64,000 nt of DNA from Thermoleophilaceae bacterium (GTDB lineage Bacteria; Actinomycetota; Thermoleophilia; Solirubrobacterales; Thermoleophilaceae). The first letter of the stretch is position 1. Each line of letters opens with the position of its first letter. The DNA lies in the NCBI GenBank assembly GCA_030447725.1, contig JAUJOQ010000004.1, positions 1 to 64,000 on the forward strand, given 5' to 3'. Below, piece after piece: positions 53,707 to 62,090 of the stretch. Below the pieces are notes generated by a model that saw nothing but the letters and a program-made list of their open reading frames with translations, did no database searches and was not told the DNA's origin. Both the position numbers and the translations under genes were made by a program.

Positions 53707-54066
53707 TTAGCGCATCGGCTTCGCGTCGTAGTCGGTCAGCGCGTAGTTGCTCACGAGCGCGGTCAGCAGCGCCCCGAAGAACGGCTTGGCCGCGCGCTGC
53801 TCGAACGGCCGCATCAGCGCGACCGTCGCTACGAGCGCCGGGAGCGCCACCGCCTCCGCCTGGCCGTGACCCTTGAACGACACGACCCGCCTCAGCGCAT
53901 AGGGCTGGTCCGTCAGCGCGTTGAGCGTGCCCTGCCCGGCGCCCCAGGCCATCGGGATCGCCCGTGCCGCTCCCTTCAGCCCAAGCGCGAAGGGCAGAGC
54001 CAGCGACACGGCGGCGAAGCCGTAGTCAACGACGGAGTGGGCCTCGACCTTTATCGGCTGCGTCAT
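53707..54066 (-). CDS. Small membrane protein
   Basis: 119-residue protein with about four hydrophobic helices (FAAVSLALPFALGLKGAARA, residues about 17-36, and PFFGALLTALVSNYALTD near the end). SFKGHGQAEAVALPALVATV lies in the middle. Compact, without recognisable motif. ATG 54066. Intact, unlike its right-hand neighbours, which marks the edge of the damaged region. Confidence 0.6.
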   Translation of the reverse strand: MTQPIKVEAHSVVDYGFAAVSLALPFALGLKGAARAIPMAWGAGQGTLNALTDQPYALRRVVSFKGHGQAEAVALPALVATVALMRPFEQRAAKPFFGALLTALVSNYALTDYDAKPMR

Positions 54067-54211
54067 GTCTGGTCCGGCGCGGTACCCGAGCCAGGTGGCG
54101 CCAAACCGGGTGGCGGAGCTTTGGCTGTGGGATACCGGCGTCGGGCATCAGACCGAGATCCGTTCTCGGCGTATGGTTGAACGCGGCAATCCGGGGTACC
54201 ATCGACACCGG

Positions 54212-54616
54212 ATGGCTAGTCGTATGGCCAGATACCCGGGGCTCAGCTTCCTCGCGCTTGCCGTGCTCATGCCCCTCGGTTCGATCTCCGTGAGCTCCCC
54301 GGTGCAGGTCGTCCTTGTGGACGAGAGCTGGCTGGGGCTCGACTCCGCCGCGGGGGTCTGCGTGTCGGTTGCATGCTCGATCCTCGCGCTTGGGGCTATC
54401 GCCTTCCTGCTGTACGTGCTCCTCTGCGCCGACGATGGGGAGGACGACGACGGACGCGGGGGCGGTGACGAGCCCCCGGCGCCCGAGGGACCCTCGGGCG
54501 AGCCGACCTGGTGGCCGCAGTTCGAGCAAGAGTTCGCGGCGTACGTCCATGAGCCCGCGCGCGATCGGGGCGCGAGCGAGACCCCCGTCACCGTCGCGAG
54601 CAGCTCGACCCGATAG
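54212..54616 (+). CDS. Membrane protein with acidic C-terminal tail
   Basis: 134-residue protein: two membrane helices (LSFLALAVLMPLGSISV and VACSILALGAIAFLLYVLLC), then an Asp-rich loop (DDGEDDDGRGGGDEPP) and an aromatic patch (TWWPQFEQEFAAYVHEPARD). No family recognised. ATG 54212 or 54224 fit; upstream coding is not convincing. Likely inner membrane with a cytosolic acidic tail. Confidence 0.55.
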   Translation: MASRMARYPGLSFLALAVLMPLGSISVSSPVQVVLVDESWLGLDSAAGVCVSVACSILALGAIAFLLYVLLCADDGEDDDGRGGGDEPPAPEGPSGEPTWWPQFEQEFAAYVHEPARDRGASETPVTVASSSTR

Positions 54617-54754
54617 CCGTCGGGGTCGGCGGCCTCGGAGCCGGCGCGATCGCTGATCGCGTCCGGGTTCTACTTCCCGCCAAAAGGGGTATAGGGCTAT
54701 CTCCTCCTCCAGTTCGTTGCTCTGGGCCCATCCTGCGCCCGGTCCGCGAGATTG

Positions 54755-55333
54755 TCAACAGTTCGCCGGCCCGCCGGCGGGCAGGATCTCGAGGCCCTCA
54801 AGAAGCACGAAGCAGGCGCGCGCGAACGGCGACTCCTCAGTGCCGCGACGCACTGATTCCCAGTCCACCTGCTCGCGCACCGAGCGCGCCAGGGCGATCA
54901 GGCTGGAGAAGTCAGCGGTTCGCTCGTCGAGCGCCAGCAGCTTGCTGGTGAGGACGTCCTCCAGCGCCATCACCGGCACGGTGATCGCCATCACGTGCAG
55001 CTCCTGTCCCCGTGCGAGCACGAGGTCGTCAACCTCGATTCCGCGGGGGCTGAAGATCAGGTCGACGAGCACGTTTTGATCCCACGCCTTGAGCAGCCAG
55101 TCCTCGGGCGGTCGCTCGGCGCGCATTCCGATGGCCTCGAGTGTGGCCAGCGCGCGTTCGGCGTCGTCGGGTTTGATCACGAAGTCGAGGTCCTTGGTCT
55201 TCTCGGGGCCGCCCTGTGCCCACACTGCGAGGCTGCCGGCCAGCAGGAAGGGGATCTCCGCCTCGCGCAGGGCTGCGACGGCACGTTTCATGGTCTGGAC
55301 GATGTCGTCGAAGTCAAGGTCGGGACCGGTCAT
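54755..55333 (-). CDS. Nucleotidyltransferase-fold protein
   Basis: 192-residue protein with the nucleotidyltransferase superfamily GS motif FLLAGSLAVWAQGGPEKTKDLDFVI at residues about 29-52 (quoted in part: LLAGSLAVW and TKDLDFVI), the catalytic carboxylates in DLDF. Similar proteins occur in AbiEii-type and Mn2+-dependent nucleotidyltransferase families. ATG 55333 starts the protein. No partner antitoxin or HEPN gene is adjacent, so a toxin/antitoxin role is not supported. Confidence 0.7.
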   Translation of the reverse strand: MTGPDLDFDDIVQTMKRAVAALREAEIPFLLAGSLAVWAQGGPEKTKDLDFVIKPDDAERALATLEAIGMRAERPPEDWLLKAWDQNVLVDLIFSPRGIEVDDLVLARGQELHVMAITVPVMALEDVLTSKLLALDERTADFSSLIALARSVREQVDWESVRRGTEESPFARACFVLLEGLEILPAGGPANC

Positions 55334-55395
55334 CCCGCCGGTCCTACCCGGTGGAGGCGTTCCGACGCGCCCTGCCCCGGGTATGCCTGCTCTCT

Positions 55396-56172
55396 GTGGG
55401 CACCGAGCCGGCGTCAAGCGGCAGTTCCGCGACCGTGCGCGTGGCCGCCACCGCCGACATCCACATCCGCGAGGCAAATCGCGACCAGGTCACCGCCGCA
55501 TTCGAGCAGGCCGGTGCCGAGGCGAACTTGATGTTGCTCGCCGGGGACCTCACCACCCACGGCGAGCCGGAGCAGGCCGCGCTCCTCGCGGAGGCATGCT
55601 CTCGCTTCGAGGCGCCCGTGATAGCCGTCCTCGGTAACCACGATCACCATTCAGGGCGCGCGCGCGAGCTCACGGCCGAGCTCGAGAATGGGGGCATCCG
55701 AGTCCTGGACCGCGAGGCAGTCGCACTCGACGTGGACGGCGTCGAACTTGGGATCGTGGGCGCGAAGGGATTCGTCGGCGGCTTTTCCGGGTCGCATCTG
55801 CCGGACTTCGGTGAGCCGCTGCTGCGTGAGGTCTACCGCGAGACCGGCCACGAGGTGGAAGCGATCGAGCGCGGCCTGCGCGAGGTGGCGCACTGTCCGG
55901 TCCGGATCGTGCTGCTGCACTACTCCCCCGTCGCGGAAACCCTCCAGGGCGAGCCAGAGGGGATCTGGACGATGCTCGGCAGCTCGCGGCTGGCCGACCC
56001 CATCCGCGAGCAAGAGCCCGACCTCGTGCTACACGGCCACGCCCACGCCGGCACCTTCCAGGGCGCCATCGGCGAGACGCCGGTGCACAACGTTTCGGTC
56101 ACGGTGATGAAGCGCGACTTCTGGGTCTTCGAGCTGCCCGTACGGCGACACGCCACACCACCAATTCACTGA
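55396..56172 (+). CDS. Metallophosphoesterase
   Basis: 258-residue calcineurin-like phosphoesterase. All family motifs are present in order: ADIHIRE (DxH), LLAGDLTTHG (GDxxxxG), VLGNHDHHSG (GNHD/E), LLHYSPV and HGHAHAGTFQG (GHxH). GTG 55396 was chosen; GTG 55435 just before the first motif also fits. Convergent to the CBS gene with a hairpin between. Substrate not known. Confidence 0.9.
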   Translation: MGTEPASSGSSATVRVAATADIHIREANRDQVTAAFEQAGAEANLMLLAGDLTTHGEPEQAALLAEACSRFEAPVIAVLGNHDHHSGRARELTAELENGGIRVLDREAVALDVDGVELGIVGAKGFVGGFSGSHLPDFGEPLLREVYRETGHEVEAIERGLREVAHCPVRIVLLHYSPVAETLQGEPEGIWTMLGSSRLADPIREQEPDLVLHGHAHAGTFQGAIGETPVHNVSVTVMKRDFWVFELPVRRHATPPIH

Positions 56173-56209
56173 GCGGATACCGGCGCAGCAAGCGGCTGTA
56201 GTAGTGGTG

Positions 56210-56241
56210 CCGGCTGGGACCGATCTGGCGGCCCCAGCCGG
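56210..56241. terminator. Hairpin between convergent genes
   Basis: A perfect 9-bp inverted repeat, CCGGCTGGG and CCCAGCCGG with a 14-base loop, in the 90-bp space between the phosphoesterase and CBS genes. A second small hairpin, AGCGC-AAG-GCGCT, follows at 56247-56259. No T-run; bidirectional termination is inferred. Confidence 0.5.
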
Positions 56242-56262
56242 GCCTGAGCGCAAGGCGCTTGG

Positions 56263-56685
56263 TCAGGGGGCGGCGCTGATCGCCTCGACCAGATCGCCGA
56301 GCTTGTCGTCCTCGATGCTCTGTGCGAGGTCGGCCAGGCTTACCACGCCGACGAGGTCGTGTCCGTCGATCACCGGCAGGCGGCGTACCTTGTGGTCCTT
56401 CATGGTCGAGAGCGCCTCGTCGACGGAGTCGTCGGCGCCGATCGTCACGACCTCCTCGCCGCCGAGCTCACCCGCCTTCACGCTGGCGGGGTCCTTGCCC
56501 GCGGCGATCACCTCGACCACGATGTCGCGGTCGGTGAGCATGCCCTTCAGGCGGTCGTCCTCGCCGCAGATCGGCATGGCGCCCACATCGAGGTCCGCAA
56601 GCTTCTTTGCAGAGTCGGCCACCGTGTCGTTCTCGCCGGCGCACTCCACGCCCTGTGTCATCACGTCACGCGCTGTCTTCGCCAT
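56263..56685 (-). CDS. CBS-domain pair protein
   Basis: 140-residue protein made of two CBS motifs, residues about 8-60 (DVMTQGVECAGENDTVADSA, then LDVGAMPICGEDDRLKGMLT) and 75-130 (VVTIGADDSVDEALSTMKDH then RRLPVIDGHDLVGVVSLADL), with conserved DRDI in the first. Such stand-alone pairs bind adenosine nucleotides and act as sensors or dormancy proteins. ATG 56685 has a strong AAGGAGG five bases upstream. Confidence 0.92.
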   Translation of the reverse strand: MAKTARDVMTQGVECAGENDTVADSAKKLADLDVGAMPICGEDDRLKGMLTDRDIVVEVIAAGKDPASVKAGELGGEEVVTIGADDSVDEALSTMKDHKVRRLPVIDGHDLVGVVSLADLAQSIEDDKLGDLVEAISAAP

Positions 56686-56816
56686 TTGAGCCTCCTTCGT
56701 AATCGGTTGCGGTGCCTCTACCCGGGCGCTCGTGGGTTCAAGCGCGCCATCGGCCACTTGTGTTTCGAAGCCTTCCGCGTGGGCAAGCGACTCTCGTGGC
56801 GCCTCTCGGGATGCCA

Positions 56817-57902
56817 TCAACCGGCTTGGGCGCTGAGAAGCGTCACGGTAGCGTCCGCGACCTCCTCCGGGGAGACGCCCCGCAGGCAGCGGTGATGGCC
56901 CTCCGGGCACACGCTGCTGTAGCACCAGCGGCACGGCACGTCTTGGAAGAGAACCCTGCTGGGAACGCCCCACGGCGTGTGCTGGGGGTTGGTGAGCGCG
57001 TAGAGGTCGACGACCGGCGTGCCCACCGAGGCGGCCACGTGCACCGGGCCCGTGTTGCCGGCCACGAGCACCGGCGCGGCGGCCAGGAGCGCGGCCAGCT
57101 CGGCCAGATCGAGCTCTCCCGCCAGGGAAGGGGAATCGGTGGTCATCCGGGAGCGGATCTCATCCACCAGCTCGCGCTCGGATCGATCGCCGGTGAACAC
57201 CACGGAGATCCCGTGGCGCACGAGGCGCTCGCACGCTTCGGCGTACATGCCGGGCGGGTACCGTCGCGAAGCTGCGGTCGAGCCGGGATGCACGACCGCC
57301 CAGTCCCCGCCCGCTCCCGGCTCGAGCCGCTCGAGGATTCCGTCCACCCGCGCGCGCGCAGCCTGCGGTACTTCGAGAGAGAGATTCTCATCGCCGGTTC
57401 GAGCGCCCGTGGCGGCCACCAGGTCGAGCTGGCGGCGCACCTCGTGGCGCACGAGCTGCTCAGGCTCGAGCTCGGGCAGCCAGTCGGTCAGCAGGCCATA
57501 GGGCTTCTCGCGGCAGTGCGCCAGCCGCACCGGGATGCCCGCCAGGTGGCAGGTGAGCGCCGCGGGCAGCGGGCTCTGGCTGTAGACCGTGAAGATCGCC
57601 GCCGCGTCGAAGCCGCGGCCGGTCAGCTCGGCTATCAGGCGCGTGTCCGCGCCGGGGTCGGATCCGCCTGCGGCCGGCTTCATCCACGACGCCTCGTGCA
57701 CGATCACATCGTCGACGCACGGCATCAGCTGCGCGGCCAGCGCGCCGGACGATGAGGTGAGCAGGGTGAGCCGGCGATCGCCCCGGACGCTCTTGAGCGC
57801 CCGCAGGGCCGGGCCGGTCATAAGGACGTCGCCGATGGTGTCCAGGCGCACGGCCAGGATCTCGCGCGCTTCGCTCCACCGGTGCTCCGCGTCGTGCGAC
57901 AT
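56817..57902 (-). CDS. Heptosyltransferase-like glycosyltransferase family 9
   Basis: 361-residue GT9 enzyme, the family of ADP-heptose:LPS heptosyltransferases. RLDTIGDVLMTGPALRALKS at the N-terminus, VVHPGSTAASRRYPPGMYAE and AAAPVLVAGNTGPVHVAASV are the hallmark donor-binding segments. A Cys-rich loop (CRWCYSSVCPEGHHRCLR) is at the C-terminus. ATG 57902, divergent from the carbamoyltransferase. The neighbours include the ADP-heptose enzymes, supporting a heptose donor. Confidence 0.9.
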   Translation of the reverse strand: MSHDAEHRWSEAREILAVRLDTIGDVLMTGPALRALKSVRGDRRLTLLTSSSGALAAQLMPCVDDVIVHEASWMKPAAGGSDPGADTRLIAELTGRGFDAAAIFTVYSQSPLPAALTCHLAGIPVRLAHCREKPYGLLTDWLPELEPEQLVRHEVRRQLDLVAATGARTGDENLSLEVPQAARARVDGILERLEPGAGGDWAVVHPGSTAASRRYPPGMYAEACERLVRHGISVVFTGDRSERELVDEIRSRMTTDSPSLAGELDLAELAALLAAAPVLVAGNTGPVHVAASVGTPVVDLYALTNPQHTPWGVPSRVLFQDVPCRWCYSSVCPEGHHRCLRGVSPEEVADATVTLLSAQAG

Positions 57903-57952
57903 GGCCCGGCGTTGCCCCTTCTGCGGGCGGGCTAACCAAGAGCGGCGCGGCC

Positions 57953-59629
57953 GTGGCTAGCGTGCTGGGCATCAACGCGGTCTTCCACGACCCGGCGGCC
58001 GCGCTGGTGGTCGACGGAGAGATCGTGGCCGCGGCTGAGGAGGAGCGCTTCAGCCGCCGCAAGCACGGCAAGCCCCCGGTGGCCTTCTCCACCTGGGAGC
58101 TGCCGGAGGAGTCCGCGCGCTGGTGCCTGAAGAAAGCCGGGATCGCTCCCGAGGACCTCGATGCGGTGGCGTACTCCTACGACCCGAAGCTGGCGTCCGG
58201 GGCCGACGACGCGATCTCGGACGACTGGGAGAGCCTGCGCACGCTCTATACCGAGCGCGCGCCGCTGTTCCTGCGCACTGCCCTGCCCGGGCTCGATCCC
58301 TCCAAGGTGCGCTTCGTGCCCCATCACGTGGCCCACGCCGCATCCGCCTACCTTGCCGCGCCGTTTCGCAGCTGCGCCGTGCTCACCCTGGACGGGCGCG
58401 GGGAGTCGACGTCGCACCTGGCCGGCCACGTTCGCGACGGGCGGCTGGAGGTGCTCGCCCAGCAGCGCCTGCCGCACTCACTCGGCCTCGTCTACGAGAG
58501 CCTAACGGCCCACCTGGGCTTCAAGCGGGCGTCGGATGAGTACAAGGTGATGGCGCTGGCCTCCTACGGGCGGCCGGCGCACCTGGAGGAGCTTCGTGAG
58601 GCGATCCGGCTCACAGAGGGCGGCGGCTTTCAGGCGCTTGCGCTCGATTGGGATGCCTTCGCGCCGGAGCTTGGCGCGGGCGGGGAGTGGGGCCAGGCGC
58701 ACGCGGAACTGGCCTCGAGCGTGCAGGTGCGCCTCGAGGAGATCATGCTCGAGCTGGCCGGCTGGCTGTTCGAGCGCACCGGCGAGCGCCGCCTGGCGAT
58801 GGCCGGCGGAGTGGCGTTGAACTGCGTGGCCAACTCGCGCCTGTGGCGCGACGGCCCCTTCGACGAGGTCTGGGTCCAGCCGGCCGCCGGGGACTCGGGC
58901 ACCGCCCTGGGGGCGGCGCTCACGGTTTCGCACGCGCTCGACGACGATCCGCAACCGATGTCCACCGCCGCGCTGGGCCGCGGCTTCGACGAGGAAGAGC
59001 TGGCGGGCCGGCTCGAACGAGCGGCCGTCGCGTATGAGCGCGTGGACGACGTGGCGGAGGCCGCCGCCGAGGCGCTGTCCAACGACGCCGTGGTCGCTTG
59101 GTTCGAAGGTCGCAGCGAGTTTGGCCCCAGGGCACTGGGGCACCGCAGCCTCATGGCGGACCCGCGCAATCCCGACAACCTCGAGCGTCTGAACGACGTG
59201 AAGGGGCGCGAGCAGTTTCGCCCCGTCGCGCCGATGGTCTCAGAGGAGCGCGCGGCGGAGATCTTCACCGGCGGGCCGATCCCCAGTCCGTACATGCTGT
59301 TCACCCACCAGGTCGCACCGGAATGGGTCGACCGGATCCCGGCCGTGGTGCACGTGGACGGCACGGCGAGGATCCAGACGGTCAGCCGCCGTACGGAGCC
59401 ACTGGTGGCCCGCGTGCTCGACGGCTTCGAGCGCCGCACGGGCGTCCCCATAGTGGTGAACACCAGTCTCAACACCGCCGGGCGTCCGATGGTCGACGAT
59501 CCGCGCGACGCGCTCGAGTGCTTTGGATCCGCCCCTGTCGACATGCTGGTGCTCGGCCCCTTCGTGATCCGCCGGCCGGGTTCGCGCGCCGCCCTCACGG
59601 CGGCGCCGGAGAAGGCCCTGGTCGGATGA
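57953..59629 (+). CDS. Carbamoyltransferase (NodU/CmcH family)
   Basis: 558-residue enzyme that carbamoylates a sugar hydroxyl using carbamoyl phosphate via a carbamoyl-adenylate. Landmarks: the N-terminal GINAVFHDPAAALVVDGEIV and EEERFSRRKHGK; HHVAHAASAYLAAPF (His-rich metal region); VWFEGRSEFGPRALGHRSLM, the carbamoyl-phosphate loop, and SLNTAGRPMVDDPRDALECF at the C-terminus. GTG 57953. Adjacent to heptose genes, so it probably carbamoylates the heptose glycan. Overlaps the next ATG by 4 bp. Confidence 0.92.
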   Translation: MASVLGINAVFHDPAAALVVDGEIVAAAEEERFSRRKHGKPPVAFSTWELPEESARWCLKKAGIAPEDLDAVAYSYDPKLASGADDAISDDWESLRTLYTERAPLFLRTALPGLDPSKVRFVPHHVAHAASAYLAAPFRSCAVLTLDGRGESTSHLAGHVRDGRLEVLAQQRLPHSLGLVYESLTAHLGFKRASDEYKVMALASYGRPAHLEELREAIRLTEGGGFQALALDWDAFAPELGAGGEWGQAHAELASSVQVRLEEIMLELAGWLFERTGERRLAMAGGVALNCVANSRLWRDGPFDEVWVQPAAGDSGTALGAALTVSHALDDDPQPMSTAALGRGFDEEELAGRLERAAVAYERVDDVAEAAAEALSNDAVVAWFEGRSEFGPRALGHRSLMADPRNPDNLERLNDVKGREQFRPVAPMVSEERAAEIFTGGPIPSPYMLFTHQVAPEWVDRIPAVVHVDGTARIQTVSRRTEPLVARVLDGFERRTGVPIVVNTSLNTAGRPMVDDPRDALECFGSAPVDMLVLGPFVIRRPGSRAALTAAPEKALVG

Positions 59630-61134
59630 CCGCGTCTTTCGACGTGGTGATCCCGAGTGCCGGCCGCGAAACCCTCACCCGGCTGCTGAGCGCACTGTGG
59701 GCCTGCGGGGAGCCTCGCCCGCAGCGGGTGCTCATCGTCGACGATCGGCCGAGCGCGCCGGGACCGCTGGATCTCGGGCCGGCCGGCCATGAGCCGGTGC
59801 AGGTGATCCGGGGGCCCGCGCGCGGCCCGGCCGCCGCACGCAACGCCGGCTGGTATGCGTCCGGTTCGGAGTGGGTGGCGTTCCTCGATGACGACGTGGT
59901 GGCGCCGGCGGGCTGGACGGCCGCGCTCGCGTGCGACCTTGCCGGGCTCGATGTGCGAACCGCCGCCTCGCAGGGCCGGATCGAGGTGCCGCTCCCCGAG
60001 GGCCGCCCCGCGACGGACTCCGAACGCAACACGAAAGGGCTCGAGCAGGCGCGCTGGGCCACGGCCGACATGGCCTTTCGCCGCTCGGCGCTGTCGGCCG
60101 TGGGCGGCTTCGACGAGCGCTTCCCGCGCGCCTACCGTGAGGACGCCGACCTCGGTCTGCGACTGATCGAAGCCGGCTACACGATCGAGCGCGGCGCCCG
60201 TCATGTGGTGCATCCCGTACGCGCCGCCGACCCATGGGCGAGCGTTCGCCTCCAGGCGGGCAACGCCGACGACGTGTTGATGCGGCGCCTGCACGGGCCC
60301 GGCTGGCGAGAGCGCGCGGGAGCATCCCGGGGGCGCCTGAGCCGCCACCTCGCGACTGCCGGGGCGGGACTTGCCGGCGCAGCCGCGGCGGTGGCCGGGA
60401 GGCGTCGCCCGGCCATCGCCGGCGCCGCTCTGTGGCTCGCCGGCACCGGAGAGCTGGCGTGGCGCCGAATCGCCCCCGGTCCCCGAACCCCCGCCGAGGT
60501 GGCGACCATGGTGCTCACGTCGATCGCCATCCCGCCCGCGGCGGCGCTGCACTGGGGCCGCGCGACGCTGGCGGCGCGCCGGGCGGCACCGGTGACACGA
60601 AAGTCGCCGCGGCGCGCTCCCGAGGCGGTGCTTCTGGACCGCGACGGCACGCTGGTGGAGGACGTGCCCTACAACGGCGATCCCTCGCTGGTGAGGCCGA
60701 TGCCGGGCGCACGGCAGGCCCTGGAGCGCCTGCGCGCGTCGGGCGTGAAGCTGGCGGTGGTCTCCAACCAGAGCGGCGTGGGACGGGGGCTCATCAGCGA
60801 GAGCGAGATGCAGGCCGTGAACAGCCGCGTGGAGGATCTGCTCGGCCCCCTGGGACCATGGCTGATCTGCCCCCACGCGCCCGACGACCCATGCGAATGT
60901 CGCAAGCCCGGCCCCGGGCTCGTACTTCAGGCGGCGGAGGCGCTCGGAGTCGCGCCGGAGCGCTGCGCGGTGGTTGGCGACATCGGGACCGACGTCGACG
61001 CCGCCCGGGCGGCCGGGGCGCGCGGAATCCTGGTGCCCACGGCCGTGACCCGGAAACAGGAGATCGAGGCCGCGCCCGAAACCGCGGCCAACCTCCCTTC
61101 CGCGGTCGAGATGCTCATCGGAGGCGGCACGTGA
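59626..61134 (+). CDS. GT2 glycosyltransferase-GmhB phosphatase fusion
   Basis: 502-residue fusion. The N-terminal domain is a GT2 glycosyltransferase: FDVVIPSAGRETLTRLLSAL, LIVDDRPSAPGP, FLDDDVVAPAG (DxD-like) and RSALSAVGGFDERFPRAYRE. From about residue 335 a HAD phosphatase of the GmhB/HisB type follows: LLDRDGTLVEDVPYN, VVSNQSGVGRGLISE and the zinc-binding CPHAPDDPCECRKPGPGL. GmhB removes the 7-phosphate of heptose bisphosphate. ATG 59626 overlaps the previous gene; the domains share one frame. Fusion points to coupling of heptose activation with transfer. Confidence 0.88.
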   Translation: MTASFDVVIPSAGRETLTRLLSALWACGEPRPQRVLIVDDRPSAPGPLDLGPAGHEPVQVIRGPARGPAAARNAGWYASGSEWVAFLDDDVVAPAGWTAALACDLAGLDVRTAASQGRIEVPLPEGRPATDSERNTKGLEQARWATADMAFRRSALSAVGGFDERFPRAYREDADLGLRLIEAGYTIERGARHVVHPVRAADPWASVRLQAGNADDVLMRRLHGPGWRERAGASRGRLSRHLATAGAGLAGAAAAVAGRRRPAIAGAALWLAGTGELAWRRIAPGPRTPAEVATMVLTSIAIPPAAALHWGRATLAARRAAPVTRKSPRRAPEAVLLDRDGTLVEDVPYNGDPSLVRPMPGARQALERLRASGVKLAVVSNQSGVGRGLISESEMQAVNSRVEDLLGPLGPWLICPHAPDDPCECRKPGPGLVLQAAEALGVAPERCAVVGDIGTDVDAARAAGARGILVPTAVTRKQEIEAAPETAANLPSAVEMLIGGGT

Positions 61135-62090
61135 GGATCCTGCTCTGGCACGTGCACGGCTCGTGGACCACGGCGTTCGTCCAGGGCGGGCACGAATATC
61201 TGATCCCCGTGCTCCCCGGCCGGGGTCCGGATGGCCGCGGCCGGGCGCAGACCTGGACGTGGCCGGACGCCGCCCTGGAGGTGACTCCTGCCGAGGCCGC
61301 CGAAGCGGACGTCGATCTCGTGGTGATGCAGCGCCCCGAGGAGCTCGGCGGGATGGCGGAGAGCTGGCTCGGCGGCCGCCGGCCGGGCATCGACGTGCCC
61401 GCGGTCTACGTGGAGCACAACGCCCCGCAGGGCCGGATAGCCGAGATGCGCCACCCGGCTGCCGATCGCCGCGGACTGACGCTCGTCCACGTGACCCACT
61501 TCAACCGGCTGTTCTGGAACTCGGGATCCACCCCAACCCGCGTGATCGAGCACGGCATCGTCGACCCTGGCGCCCGTTACACGGGGGAGATGGCGCGCTG
61601 CGCGATGGTGATCAACGAAGCCGGCCGGCGCGGTCGGGTCACGGGCACCGATCTGCTTGCCCGCTTCGCTGCCGCGGCCCCGGTCGACCTGTTCGGGATC
61701 GGGGCGGGCGCGCTCGGCGGCATCGAAGGCCTGACCCAGGAGCAGCTTCACGATCAGATGGCCCGCCGGCGCCTCTACGTCCATCCGGTGCGCTGGACTT
61801 CGCTCGGGCTCTCGCTGATCGAGGCGATGCAGCTCGGCATGCCGGTCGTCGCCCTTGCCACCACGGAGGTCCCCCGCGCCGTGCCTCCCGAGGCGGGCGT
61901 GGTGTCGAACGACATCGACGAGCTCGAGGCGGCGGTGCGCCGCCTGATCTCCGATCCCGACCAGGCGGCTGAGATGGGCCGCCACGCACGCAAGACGGCG
62001 CTGGAGCGTTATGGCCTCGATCGCTTTCTTGCCGACTGGGACGGCATGCTTGCCGAGGTGGGCGCAGTCAGGCAGGGGGCGACGGCATGA
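61131..62090 (+). CDS. Glycosyltransferase (GT4-like)
   Basis: 319-residue glycosyltransferase. Starts GTG 61131 with LLWHVHGSWTTAFVQGGHEY, a short GT-B with VEHNAPQGRIAEMRHPAADR in the middle and RRLYVHPVRWTSLGLSLIEA and MQLGMPVVALATTEVPRAV in the donor domain. Overlaps both neighbours by 4 bp, so it is in one translational unit with the fusions. Likely a heptose or hexose transferase. Confidence 0.82.
   Translation: MRILLWHVHGSWTTAFVQGGHEYLIPVLPGRGPDGRGRAQTWTWPDAALEVTPAEAAEADVDLVVMQRPEELGGMAESWLGGRRPGIDVPAVYVEHNAPQGRIAEMRHPAADRRGLTLVHVTHFNRLFWNSGSTPTRVIEHGIVDPGARYTGEMARCAMVINEAGRRGRVTGTDLLARFAAAAPVDLFGIGAGALGGIEGLTQEQLHDQMARRRLYVHPVRWTSLGLSLIEAMQLGMPVVALATTEVPRAVPPEAGVVSNDIDELEAAVRRLISDPDQAAEMGRHARKTALERYGLDRFLADWDGMLAEVGAVRQGATA

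Noticed and set aside
54755-55333. Toxin-antitoxin or abortive infection role for the nucleotidyltransferase
   Set aside because: The fold matches but neither flanking gene resembles an antitoxin or HEPN partner.
58630-60876. Leftward open frame of about 750 codons
   Set aside because: It is antisense to the carbamoyltransferase and GT2-GmhB fusion, both well supported; high GC commonly leaves such frames open.
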